Below are positions 1-5,031 of a stretch of DNA of 5,031 nucleotides, in pieces (position 1 is the first letter of the stretch; every line of letters begins with the position of its first letter). The notes under the pieces are model-generated. The model was given only the letters and a program-made list of their open reading frames with translations. It ran no database searches and had not been told where the DNA came from. The stretch is from an uncultured Ignavibacteriota bacterium (GTDB taxonomy: Bacteria > Bacteroidota > Ignavibacteria > UBA10030 > UBA8401): contig CAIVNT010000317.1 of the NCBI GenBank assembly GCA_903907305.1, positions 1-5,031 of the forward strand. The letters are read 5' to 3'. The position numbers and the translations under genes were made by a program.

Positions 1-462
1 GCATACGATTATGCCCGTAAAGAACGCCTCGAATTGACACATCTGCCCATTCTGATCAATGGCATCTACGAACGCTATCTGTTCCGGATCGAATCAAAAC
101 GGCGGGAAAAGGAACTGGTAGAAGAAGAAAAGCACCAAGCGGCGGTGCAGATGTTTCAGACCACCGTCCGCACCATCGCTCATCATGTGAACAACGCTCT
201 TGCCATTATCATGCTCCGCTCATCATCCTACGAACGTATGGTAAGGAAAACACTCGATGTTGAGACTGCAAATCAGTTCGTGCAGTTGATCAGTGATCTG
301 AAAGGACAAGCTTCTGTCATCGAATCCGTCGTCCGCTCACTGGTGGAACTTTCCAATGTCGTCTATACGAACTATGTCACGGACCAAAATATCATCGACA
401 TCCGTCAGGAGCTTGAAAAGAATCTGAAAATAATGGAAGACCAGGAAAAGATCGCCGATTGA
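1..462 (+). CDS. Response-regulator/histidine-kinase-like signalling protein, C-terminal part only (5' end outside window)
   Basis: The frame is open from base 1, so the TTG at 34 is unlikely to be the true start and the gene enters from the left; 153 codons are visible before TGA. Visible residues 1-25 (AYDYARKERLE..HLPILI) look like the end of a receiver domain, where a conserved Lys follows a GA-x-DY-type strand. A charged, probably coiled-coil helix follows (about 26-48). Then comes an H-box-like segment, TIAHHVNNALAII, resembling the AHDFNNLL/AHEINNPL box of NtrB-type kinases; the candidate phospho-acceptor is His61 in window numbering (bases 181-183). A second helix (about 90-115) could complete a DHp-like hairpin. 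The protein ends about 30 residues later, with no N, G1 or G2 box of an HATPase domain. I infer a cytoplasmic phosphorelay or dimerisation protein that cannot autophosphorylate. Family assignment is by motif resemblance only, and the N-terminal domains are unseen. Confidence 0.6.
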   Translation, partial: AYDYARKERLELTHLPILINGIYERYLFRIESKRREKELVEEEKHQAAVQMFQTTVRTIAHHVNNALAIIMLRSSSYERMVRKTLDVETANQFVQLISDLKGQASVIESVVRSLVELSNVVYTNYVTDQNIIDIRQELEKNLKIMEDQEKIAD

Positions 463-489
463 CCTCATCTCCTCCTTTTTCGTCAATAT

Positions 490-533
490 TCCGCTCAAAA
501 CAACACCCTCCGGTTTCTTGACATCCGCTCAAA
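490..533 (+). repeat. Pair of 10-bp direct repeats TCCGCTCAAA at the promoter
   Basis: TCCGCTCAAA occurs at 490-499 and again at 524-533, 34 bp apart start to start (a little over three helical turns). The second copy fills the first part of the promoter spacer and the first lies upstream of the -35 box. This arrangement could bind a regulator. The shorter core TCCGCTCA also occurs twice inside the upstream coding region (215-222 and 332-339), which weakens the case for a dedicated site. Confidence 0.3.
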
Positions 534-546
534 GTATTCGTATTTT
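518..546 (+). promoter_or_regulatory. Putative sigma70-type promoter of the hrcA operon
   Basis: A perfect -35 hexamer TTGACA (518-523) is followed after exactly 17 nt by TATTTT (541-546), which matches four of six positions of the -10 consensus and lies in an AT-rich stretch. Transcription would start near 553 and give a leader of about 70 nt before the hrcA start at 625. It is the only clear promoter seen in the intergenic region and probably drives the whole downstream gene run. If the organism belongs to Bacteroidota its sigma factor may prefer a different -7 element, so the exact start is uncertain. Confidence 0.5.
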
Positions 547-574
547 TTAAAAAATTCAGCGTTTTACCATTAGA

Positions 575-605
575 CATCCCCGAAATCCGATGGCTTTCGG
601 GGATG
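575..605 (+). promoter_or_regulatory. Perfect 11-bp inverted repeat with 9-nt spacer in the hrcA leader (candidate operator or RNA hairpin)
   Basis: CATCCCCGAAA (575-585) and TTTCGGGGATG (595-605) are exact reverse complements separated by nine bases. The element lies between the predicted transcription start and the hrcA ATG, ending 19 nt before it. Canonical CIRCE, the HrcA operator, is TTAGCACTC-N9-GAGTGCTAA; the spacer length and leader position match, but the arm sequence does not. As RNA it would form a strong stem, extendable by CC/GG inside the loop after one mismatch. It is followed by GCGATTTTC, a poor U-tract, so an efficient intrinsic terminator is less likely. The candidate ribosome-binding AGGA at 618-621 lies outside the stem. 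Confidence 0.5.
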
Positions 606-624
606 CGATTTTCACACAGGACCA

Positions 625-1659
625 ATGGATCCCCTGAACGAACGAGAAAAAACGATATTACACAATATCGTTCATAGCTATATTCAAACCGCAATTCCGG
701 TCGGTTCGCGTTTCATTGCGAAACGCCGCGATATCGGTCTGAGTCCTGCGACCATACGGAACGTCATGTCCGATCTGGAATTTCTCGGTTATATCGATCA
801 TCCGCATACATCCGCAGGCCGCGTGCCGACGGATAAAGGATACCGCTTCTATGTGAACGAACTGATGGAGATTGACGAACTGAGCCAAAAAGATCAGTCG
901 AGCATTCAAACAGTGCTTCAGGGGAACTTCGAAACCGATGACATTCTGAAGATCGCTTCAAAGATCCTCGGAACCATCTCGCATCAGCTCAGTGTTGTTA
1001 CTGCACCGCAGATGACCTCCGGCATATTCGAGAAACTCGAACTGCTGCAGATGTCAAGCACCCGCCTGCTGGTGATCATTTCCATTCGGTCCGGTCTGGT
1101 CAAGACGATCATGATGGAGATCCACTCCGAGATCGCGCGCACAAAATTAGATCATGTTGCACGTCTATTGAATGAGCGTCTGAGCGGACTCTCACTGAAA
1201 GAGATCCGCGATACTTTTGCAGAGCGGATCCGCGATTATCAGAACGAGGAATCGGGATTAATCCGGCTCTTCATCGAATCCGTTGACAAACTGTTCGACG
1301 AGAATCGCAAAGAGAAGATCCACATCGGCGGTACGACGAATATCATCTCTCAGCCTGAATTCGACAATGCGAAGAACTTCAAGAGCGTCATCGAGTTGAT
1401 GGATAATGAAGATATCATCATCCACGTATTGGAGAACGGAGACGCAAAAGATGGCGGCGCAAACGTCACCATCGGCGAGGAAACAAAGATCGAACATCTG
1501 AAGGATTTCAGCGTCGTCACCAAAACATATACTGTAGGGGATGTTGCCGGAACCATCGGCGTGCTGGGACCGAAACGGATGGAATACTCAAAAATGATTC
1601 CTTTAGTGGATTTTGTTGCATCTACTATCTCGGATCTTTTTGAACGACGGATACAATAA
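625..1659 (+). CDS. hrcA: Heat-inducible transcription repressor HrcA
   Basis: HrcA is the repressor of class I heat-shock genes; it binds CIRCE operators and its activity is classically tied to GroEL/ES. At 344 aa this is full family length. Residues 1-75 form the winged helix-turn-helix region, with the hallmark LSPATIRNVMSDLEFLGYI followed by PHTSAGRVPTDKGYRFYV. The rest is the GAF-like effector/dimerisation domain, and the C-terminal signature TIGVLGPKRMEYSKMIPLV is present. The ATG at 625 is chosen because the family's N-terminal LNERE..IL motif starts at residue 4. The ribosome-binding site is weak (AGGA at 618-621, close to the start). As first gene of the run it probably autoregulates the operon through a site in its leader. 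Gene identity is secure; the operator is not, because no CIRCE is visible. Confidence 0.97.
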   Translation: MDPLNEREKTILHNIVHSYIQTAIPVGSRFIAKRRDIGLSPATIRNVMSDLEFLGYIDHPHTSAGRVPTDKGYRFYVNELMEIDELSQKDQSSIQTVLQGNFETDDILKIASKILGTISHQLSVVTAPQMTSGIFEKLELLQMSSTRLLVIISIRSGLVKTIMMEIHSEIARTKLDHVARLLNERLSGLSLKEIRDTFAERIRDYQNEESGLIRLFIESVDKLFDENRKEKIHIGGTTNIISQPEFDNAKNFKSVIELMDNEDIIIHVLENGDAKDGGANVTIGEETKIEHLKDFSVVTKTYTVGDVAGTIGVLGPKRMEYSKMIPLVDFVASTISDLFERRIQ

Positions 1660-1704
1660 TTATTATCACCAACATGTATGATGAAATGGACTAAGCAAAG
1701 AAAT

Positions 1705-2274
1705 ATGGAAGATAAAAAAACAGAGAACCCAAACAACGAACAACCGCAGGGAACACCCGCTGCCGAGACAACGCCGAAATCAGAGACCGAGATCCTGAAC
1801 GAAAAGATCACAGAACTCGAGGGTCAAGTCAATGCATCGAAAGATCTTCTGCTCCGCAAAGCTGCGGAATTCGAAAATTTTAAGCGCAGAACAGAACAGA
1901 ACTCCATCAACTTCGCGAAGTATGCAAGCGAGAACATCATTCTTGAATTGCTCCCGACCATTGATGATCTTACTCGCTCTTTGAAAAGCGGTAAGGAAAA
2001 GCTGGAAACTGATCCGTTCTACAAAGGTGTCGAACTCATCCTGAACAAGTTCACGAAAGTGCTCGAATCCCAGGGAGTGAAGCCAATGGAATCGATGGGC
2101 AAAGAGTTCAATGTGGATTTCCACGATGTGATGATGCAGCTGCCCAAAGCCGATGTTGCACCGCACACCATCATCGATGAGATCGAAAAAGGTTATTTTC
2201 TGAATGACAAGGTCATCCGTCATGCAAAGGTCATTGTTGCAACAACACCGGAACCAGAGGAAGTGAAGAATTAA
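1705..2274 (+). CDS. grpE: Nucleotide exchange factor GrpE
   Basis: GrpE is the cytoplasmic homodimeric factor that releases ADP from DnaK. From the ATG at 1705 the protein is 189 aa, typical for the family. A polar, low-complexity N-terminus (1-27) precedes the long dimerising helix (about 28-75) with the conserved [10 protein letters not shown] segment. The four-helix bundle segment [14 protein letters not shown] follows, then the C-terminal beta-wing with [17 protein letters not shown] (163-179), the DnaK-contacting part. In-frame ATGs at 1678 and 1681 would add 8-9 residues (MMKWTKQRN). I prefer 1705 because MEDKK begins the usual charged tail, and neither upstream ATG has a better ribosome-binding site; all are weak. 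It lies 45 nt after hrcA and only 2 nt before dnaJ, so it is almost certainly co-transcribed with both. Confidence 0.96.
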   Translation: MEDKKTENPNNEQPQGTPAAETTPKSETEILNEKITELEGQVNASKDLLLRKAAEFENFKRRTEQNSINFAKYASENIILELLPTIDDLTRSLKSGKEKLETDPFYKGVELILNKFTKVLESQGVKPMESMGKEFNVDFHDVMMQLPKADVAPHTIIDEIEKGYFLNDKVIRHAKVIVATTPEPEEVKN

Positions 2275-2276
2275 GC

Positions 2277-3449
2277 ATGGCAAGCAAAAGAGATTATTAC
2301 GAAATACTTGGTGTTCAGCGCAGTGCAACAGAGGATGAGGTAAAAAAAGCGTACCGCAAACTGGCGCTGCAGTATCATCCCGACAGGAATCCGAACAACA
2401 AGGAAGCGGAAGACAAATTCAAGGAAGCGACCGAAGCCTACGAGGTCCTATCCGATCAACAGAAGCGTCAGCGCTACGATCAGTTCGGCCATCAAGGCAT
2501 GCGCGGCGGTTCGGATTTCCATCAGTATCAGGATATCAACGATATTTTCTCCCATTTCGGCGATATCTTCGGCGGCGGCGGCAGTGGAAGTTCCATCTTC
2601 GAAGAGATGTTCGGCGGTCAGCAGCGAAGACGCGGTCCGCGCTCTGCCGGCGAACCCGGCTCGGACCTTCGCATTCGTCTGAAACTGACGCTTGAAGAGA
2701 TCGCAGCCGGCGTAGAAAAGAAGCTGAAGATCAAAAAATGGAAGACCTGCGCCGCGTGCAGCGGCAACGGGGCTAAACCGGGTTCGCATAAATCCGCCTG
2801 TCCGCAATGCCAAGGGACCGGCGAACTGCGTCAGGTTTCCCGTTCCATGTTCGGTCAGTTCGTGAACATCTCCGCCTGCGCTTTCTGCGGCGGTACCGGA
2901 CAGATCATCAAAGAGAAATGCCATACCTGCGACGGCGAAGGACGCGAACAGGGCGAATCCACGATCAAGATCAATGTTCCCGCCGGCGTGACCGAAGGAA
3001 ATTATATGACGCTGCAGGGACAGGGCAATTCCGGCCGTCGCGGCGGACCTGCCGGTGATGTGATCGTTGAGTTCACCGAAGAGAAGCATGATTCATTCAT
3101 CCGAAACGGAGACGACATCATCTATACGGCACTCATCAGTTATCCGGATGCAGTGCTCGGCGCCGATGTTGAAGTCCCTACTCTTTCGGGAAAAGCAAAA
3201 GTGAAGATCGATGCGGGAACTATGCCGGGGAAGATGCTCCGCATGAAGGAAAAAGGAATTCCCCATTTGAACGCGTACGGCAGGGGCGATCAGCTGATCC
3301 AGATACAGATTTGGGTTCCGCACAAGATCAATTCGCACGAAAAAGATCTGCTGAAACAGTTGTCGGACAGTGAGCATATCAATCCGAGCGAAGAGGAAAA
3401 GAGTAAGAGTAAATCGCTCTTCGACAAAATGAAGAACGTGTTCTCATAA
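2277..3449 (+). CDS. dnaJ: Chaperone protein DnaJ (Hsp40, type I)
   Basis: DnaJ binds unfolded proteins and delivers them to DnaK, stimulating its ATPase. The 390-aa protein has all type I domains. The J domain (about 5-70) carries the essential HPD motif at 34-36. A Gly/Phe-rich region (about 71-118) includes DIFGGGG near 96-102. The zinc-binding domain (158-222) has four intact CxxCxGxG repeats: [24 protein letters not shown] and CHTCDGEG. The C-terminal substrate-binding domains follow, with conserved GDVIVEF, and a short Lys/Ser-rich tail ends the protein. The start is supported by the family-like DYYEILGV beginning at residue 6. The gene begins 2 nt after the grpE stop, suggesting translational coupling, and ends in tandem stops (TAATAA). 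Nothing appears broken or missing. Confidence 0.98.
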   Translation: MASKRDYYEILGVQRSATEDEVKKAYRKLALQYHPDRNPNNKEAEDKFKEATEAYEVLSDQQKRQRYDQFGHQGMRGGSDFHQYQDINDIFSHFGDIFGGGGSGSSIFEEMFGGQQRRRGPRSAGEPGSDLRIRLKLTLEEIAAGVEKKLKIKKWKTCAACSGNGAKPGSHKSACPQCQGTGELRQVSRSMFGQFVNISACAFCGGTGQIIKEKCHTCDGEGREQGESTIKINVPAGVTEGNYMTLQGQGNSGRRGGPAGDVIVEFTEEKHDSFIRNGDDIIYTALISYPDAVLGADVEVPTLSGKAKVKIDAGTMPGKMLRMKEKGIPHLNAYGRGDQLIQIQIWVPHKINSHEKDLLKQLSDSEHINPSEEEKSKSKSLFDKMKNVFS

Positions 3450-3473
3450 TAAGATTTTCGGCAACTCAACTGA

Positions 3474-3899
3474 ATGGACATTCTGAAAAAGTTGAAAGAA
3501 TATTTCGCTTTCACGAAGAATGAACAAATAGTGTTCCTCTTCCTTTCAGTCGTGTTCCTTACAGGCGTTGCTGTTAAAGGCTACAAAGCATACAGTATTC
3601 CAAAATCTGCGGTGCAGTTCAATTATTCGGCAGAAGATTCTGTTTTTACTGCCCGATCGCAGACCGCTTCGGCTGACAGCGTCAGAGCAGAGAAGAAACT
3701 TGTACGGAAGTTCGATCTGAACACGGCTACGAAGACGGAATTGATGGAACTCCCCGGGATCGGTGAAGCGATGGCCGAGAGGATCATCCTGCGCCGAGAA
3801 GAGAAAGGGAAATTCCGTTCCATAGCAGAATTAAAAAAAGTAAAAGGGATCGGCGAGAAAAAATTTGAAAAACTTACACCGCACATCGAGGTCAAATGA
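3474..3899 (+). CDS. Membrane-anchored helix-hairpin-helix protein, ComEA-like
   Basis: This 141-aa protein has a Lys-rich N-terminus (1-18), one hydrophobic segment (about 18-36, IVFLFLSVVFLTGVAV), a polar linker, and a C-terminal tandem helix-hairpin-helix domain (80-140). The domain opens with FDLNTATKTELMELPGIG and has a second hairpin VKGIGEKKF (123-131), the pattern of the ComEA DNA-binding domain. In competent bacteria ComEA is anchored in the membrane with its DNA-binding domain outside and captures double-stranded DNA for uptake. The topology here fits that, but a DNA-uptake role is an inference, since small proteins of this type are also common in bacteria not known to be competent. 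It starts 24 nt after dnaJ without a visible Shine-Dalgarno sequence. Its stop overlaps the next start (ATGA), indicating translational coupling to the PilM-like gene. Confidence 0.85.
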   Translation: MDILKKLKEYFAFTKNEQIVFLFLSVVFLTGVAVKGYKAYSIPKSAVQFNYSAEDSVFTARSQTASADSVRAEKKLVRKFDLNTATKTELMELPGIGEAMAERIILRREEKGKFRSIAELKKVKGIGEKKFEKLTPHIEVK

Positions 3900-4804
3900 A
3901 AGGCACTGAACGGTATCTCGCATTCATCATCGAAAGCAGACACATCACTGCGGTCGAGATCGCTCACAGTCCCAAAGGCAAAACCCTTACTGCGGCCGGC
4001 TCGTTCGATTCCGAGATCGATTTTGACAGTCCCGAAGTATTCACCGAGGTCGGTATGGCCTCCCGTGAAAAGATTTTCGTAAGAGAGATCCAGGCATTCA
4101 TGAAGCGGGTCGCTGCCGGCGCTCATTTTTTTTCCTTCGGACTCAATACGAGAATGGCAATGCTCCAGCAGGTTCCCGTGGAAGAATCCCTGTCAGACGA
4201 TGAATTCAATCTGCATCTCAATTGGGAGCTGAAGAATTATTTTCCCGATGCAACTCCCGAACAGTATGTGGTTCAGCCGTATGCACTCGTCGGCGATGAC
4301 GGGGTGGCCGGTTCGAATGCGATGATCATTTCCGTTAAGAAGACCTTCCTCCATTTTTTGAATAACGTCTGCTCTCAGCTTCACGGTTCCATGCACATTC
4401 TGGATATCGATCAGTTCTGCGCGGAAGGTGCGTTGCTCTACAATTATCCCCATCTCGCACAGAAACGGACCGCCGTGATCGGTGTTGACGAAGAGACGCT
4501 CGATGCCGGACTTCTCGTGAACGGTAAGAATTCCGACATCCGCACGATGAATTGGAACCGGCGTGATCTTTCCACGATCGGAAAATATGCGCGCGACAAA
4601 GGTGCCGAAGTGATCTACATGCACGGCAGACTCGTCAACCAAAAGCTCGTGGACGCAGTGAAAGAGATCTCCCCTATCGACGTTGAACTCGCAGATCCGT
4701 TCAGAAAAGTTGCGCTTCCCCAATCCATCAAAGGGATGGAAGAGATCAAGATGCGGCGGCAGGAATACACAGCCGCGGTCGGACTGGCAGTGCGCGAAGA
4801 ATAA
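3896..4804 (+). CDS. PilM-like actin-fold protein (possible type IV pilus/competence assembly ATPase homologue, divergent)
   Basis: The 302-aa protein follows the layout of PilM, the cytoplasmic actin-like partner of PilN in type IV pilus systems. It has an N-terminal strand and turn (LAFIIESRHITAVEIAH, 8-24). The central PVEESLSDDEFNLHLNWEL..YFPDA..EQYVVQ block (94-127) matches PilM's ELxxxxxWExxxYxP region. MIISVKKTFLHFL and LDIDQFCAEGAL (143-180) follow, then a second-phosphate-like strand AVIGVDEETLDAGLLVNG (193-210), and a C-terminal DPFRK...EYTAAVGLAVRE. It is shorter than usual PilM (about 350-380 aa), and the normal DIGSSSIK phosphate-binding loop is replaced by IIESRHIT. ATP binding may therefore be lost or altered. 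It has a reasonable GAGG ribosome-binding site (3888-3891). No pilN, pilO, pilP or pilQ follows; the next gene is rsmD, overlapping by 1 nt. Family assignment rests on motif resemblance only. Confidence 0.65.
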   Translation: MKGTERYLAFIIESRHITAVEIAHSPKGKTLTAAGSFDSEIDFDSPEVFTEVGMASREKIFVREIQAFMKRVAAGAHFFSFGLNTRMAMLQQVPVEESLSDDEFNLHLNWELKNYFPDATPEQYVVQPYALVGDDGVAGSNAMIISVKKTFLHFLNNVCSQLHGSMHILDIDQFCAEGALLYNYPHLAQKRTAVIGVDEETLDAGLLVNGKNSDIRTMNWNRRDLSTIGKYARDKGAEVIYMHGRLVNQKLVDAVKEISPIDVELADPFRKVALPQSIKGMEEIKMRRQEYTAAVGLAVREE

Positions 4805-5031
4805 TGAGAGTAATCGCAGGAAAATATAAAGGACGAAAGCTGGAAACAGTGAAGGATAATTCTGTCCGTCCGGCCACCGACAGAGTGAAAGGAGCGATCT
4901 TCAACGTGCTCCAATCCCGCGTCCACTGGCCTTCGGCAAGAGTGCTGGACCTGTATGCAGGCAGCGGAAGCGTCGGCATCGAAGCGTTAAGCCGCGGAGC
5001 AAAAAATTGCATTTTTGTTGAAAAAAGCAGA
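4804..5031 (+). CDS. rsmD: 16S rRNA (guanine(966)-N2)-methyltransferase RsmD, N-terminal part (runs off right edge)
   Basis: RsmD transfers a methyl group from S-adenosylmethionine to N2 of G966 in 16S rRNA during small-subunit assembly. The 76 visible codons begin MRVIAGKYKGRKLE and continue with VRPATDRVKGAIFNVLQ, both hallmarks of the family. The SAM-binding motif I follows as VLDLYAGSGSVGIEALSRGA (residues 47-66). The catalytic NPPY/DPPY motif and the rest of the roughly 180-aa protein lie beyond the window. The ATG shares its first base with the stop of the PilM-like gene (TAATG), so translation is probably coupled. No strong Shine-Dalgarno sequence is seen. The truncation is only the window edge; there is no sign of damage. 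Confidence 0.95.
   Translation, partial: MRVIAGKYKGRKLETVKDNSVRPATDRVKGAIFNVLQSRVHWPSARVLDLYAGSGSVGIEALSRGAKNCIFVEKSR

Noticed and set aside
334..482. Minus-strand small frame preceded by an AAAGGAGG-like ribosome-binding site (complement of CCTCCTTT near 470-478)
   Set aside because: The purine-rich site is attractive, but the roughly 43-codon frame is antisense to the conserved end of the signalling gene, resembles nothing known, and the site is very close to its ATG. Probably chance.
575..605. Palindrome as a strong intrinsic terminator of the upstream gene
   Set aside because: It lies 113 nt after the upstream stop and downstream of a good promoter, and is followed by CGATTTTC rather than a real U-tract. 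In the reverse direction there is no U-tract either. Terminator function is not excluded but is less likely than an operator or leader hairpin.
463..624. Possible frameshifted ATPase domain after the signalling gene stop
   Set aside because: Reading on past the stop gives a short peptide without N, G1 or G2 box motifs, and the region instead contains a promoter and palindrome. The stop appears genuine.
1655..1664. AATAATTATT palindrome at the end of hrcA
   Set aside because: It is a short, pure A/T self-complementary stretch overlapping the stop codon. It is too weak for a terminator or operator call.
1780..2328. 182-codon minus-strand open frame
   Set aside because: It is antisense to grpE and the start of dnaJ, with no recognisable motif and no upstream signals.
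2571..2583. GGC triplet repeat
   Set aside because: It encodes the expected glycines of the DnaJ Gly/Phe-rich region.
2448..3089. Long 213-codon open frame on the minus strand
   Set aside because: It lies entirely antisense to dnaJ, whose motifs are intact. Its protein has low-complexity Ala/Gly/Leu composition typical of a reading-frame shadow.
4940..4946. GAGTGCT, resembling one arm of CIRCE
   Set aside because: There is no matching TTAGCACTC arm nine bases upstream, and it lies within the rsmD coding sequence.

Overview
The window carries an unbroken run of plus-strand genes from a bacterial chromosome of moderate GC. It has two parts separated by a 162-base intergenic region. The left part (1-462) is the 3' end of a signalling gene. 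Its visible protein looks like the tail of a response-regulator receiver domain, then a helical segment with a histidine-kinase-like H-box, and it stops before any ATPase domain. The right part (625-5031) is a tightly packed operon: hrcA, grpE, dnaJ, a small membrane-anchored helix-hairpin-helix (ComEA-like) gene, a PilM-like actin-fold gene, and the 5' part of rsmD, which runs off the right edge.

The hrcA-grpE-dnaJ set is the class I heat-shock regulator plus two cofactors of DnaK; dnaK itself is not in the window. HrcA would repress the operon, while GrpE and DnaJ drive the DnaK cycle. The downstream genes are joined by very short gaps or overlaps (45 and 2 nt, then 24 nt, a 4-nt ATGA overlap and a 1-nt TAATG overlap). 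They are therefore likely co-transcribed with the chaperone genes, although they belong to different processes: DNA uptake or a type IV pilus-like function, and 16S rRNA methylation.

The intergenic region holds a good sigma70-like promoter (TTGACA, 17-nt spacer, TATTTT). In the presumed leader there is a perfect 11-bp inverted repeat with a 9-nt spacer. No canonical CIRCE operator is visible, although this repeat has the CIRCE spacer length and a CIRCE-like position.

Taxonomy can only be suggested. Several starts have weak or absent Shine-Dalgarno sequences, hrcA-grpE-dnaJ stand together without dnaK, and the protein style is compatible with the Bacteroidota/Chlorobiota/Ignavibacteria neighbourhood. 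This is an inference with modest confidence. Most of the window is ordinary housekeeping sequence. The points worth a second look are the kinase-like protein without an ATPase domain, the non-CIRCE palindrome, and the ComEA-like/PilM-like pair attached to a heat-shock operon.
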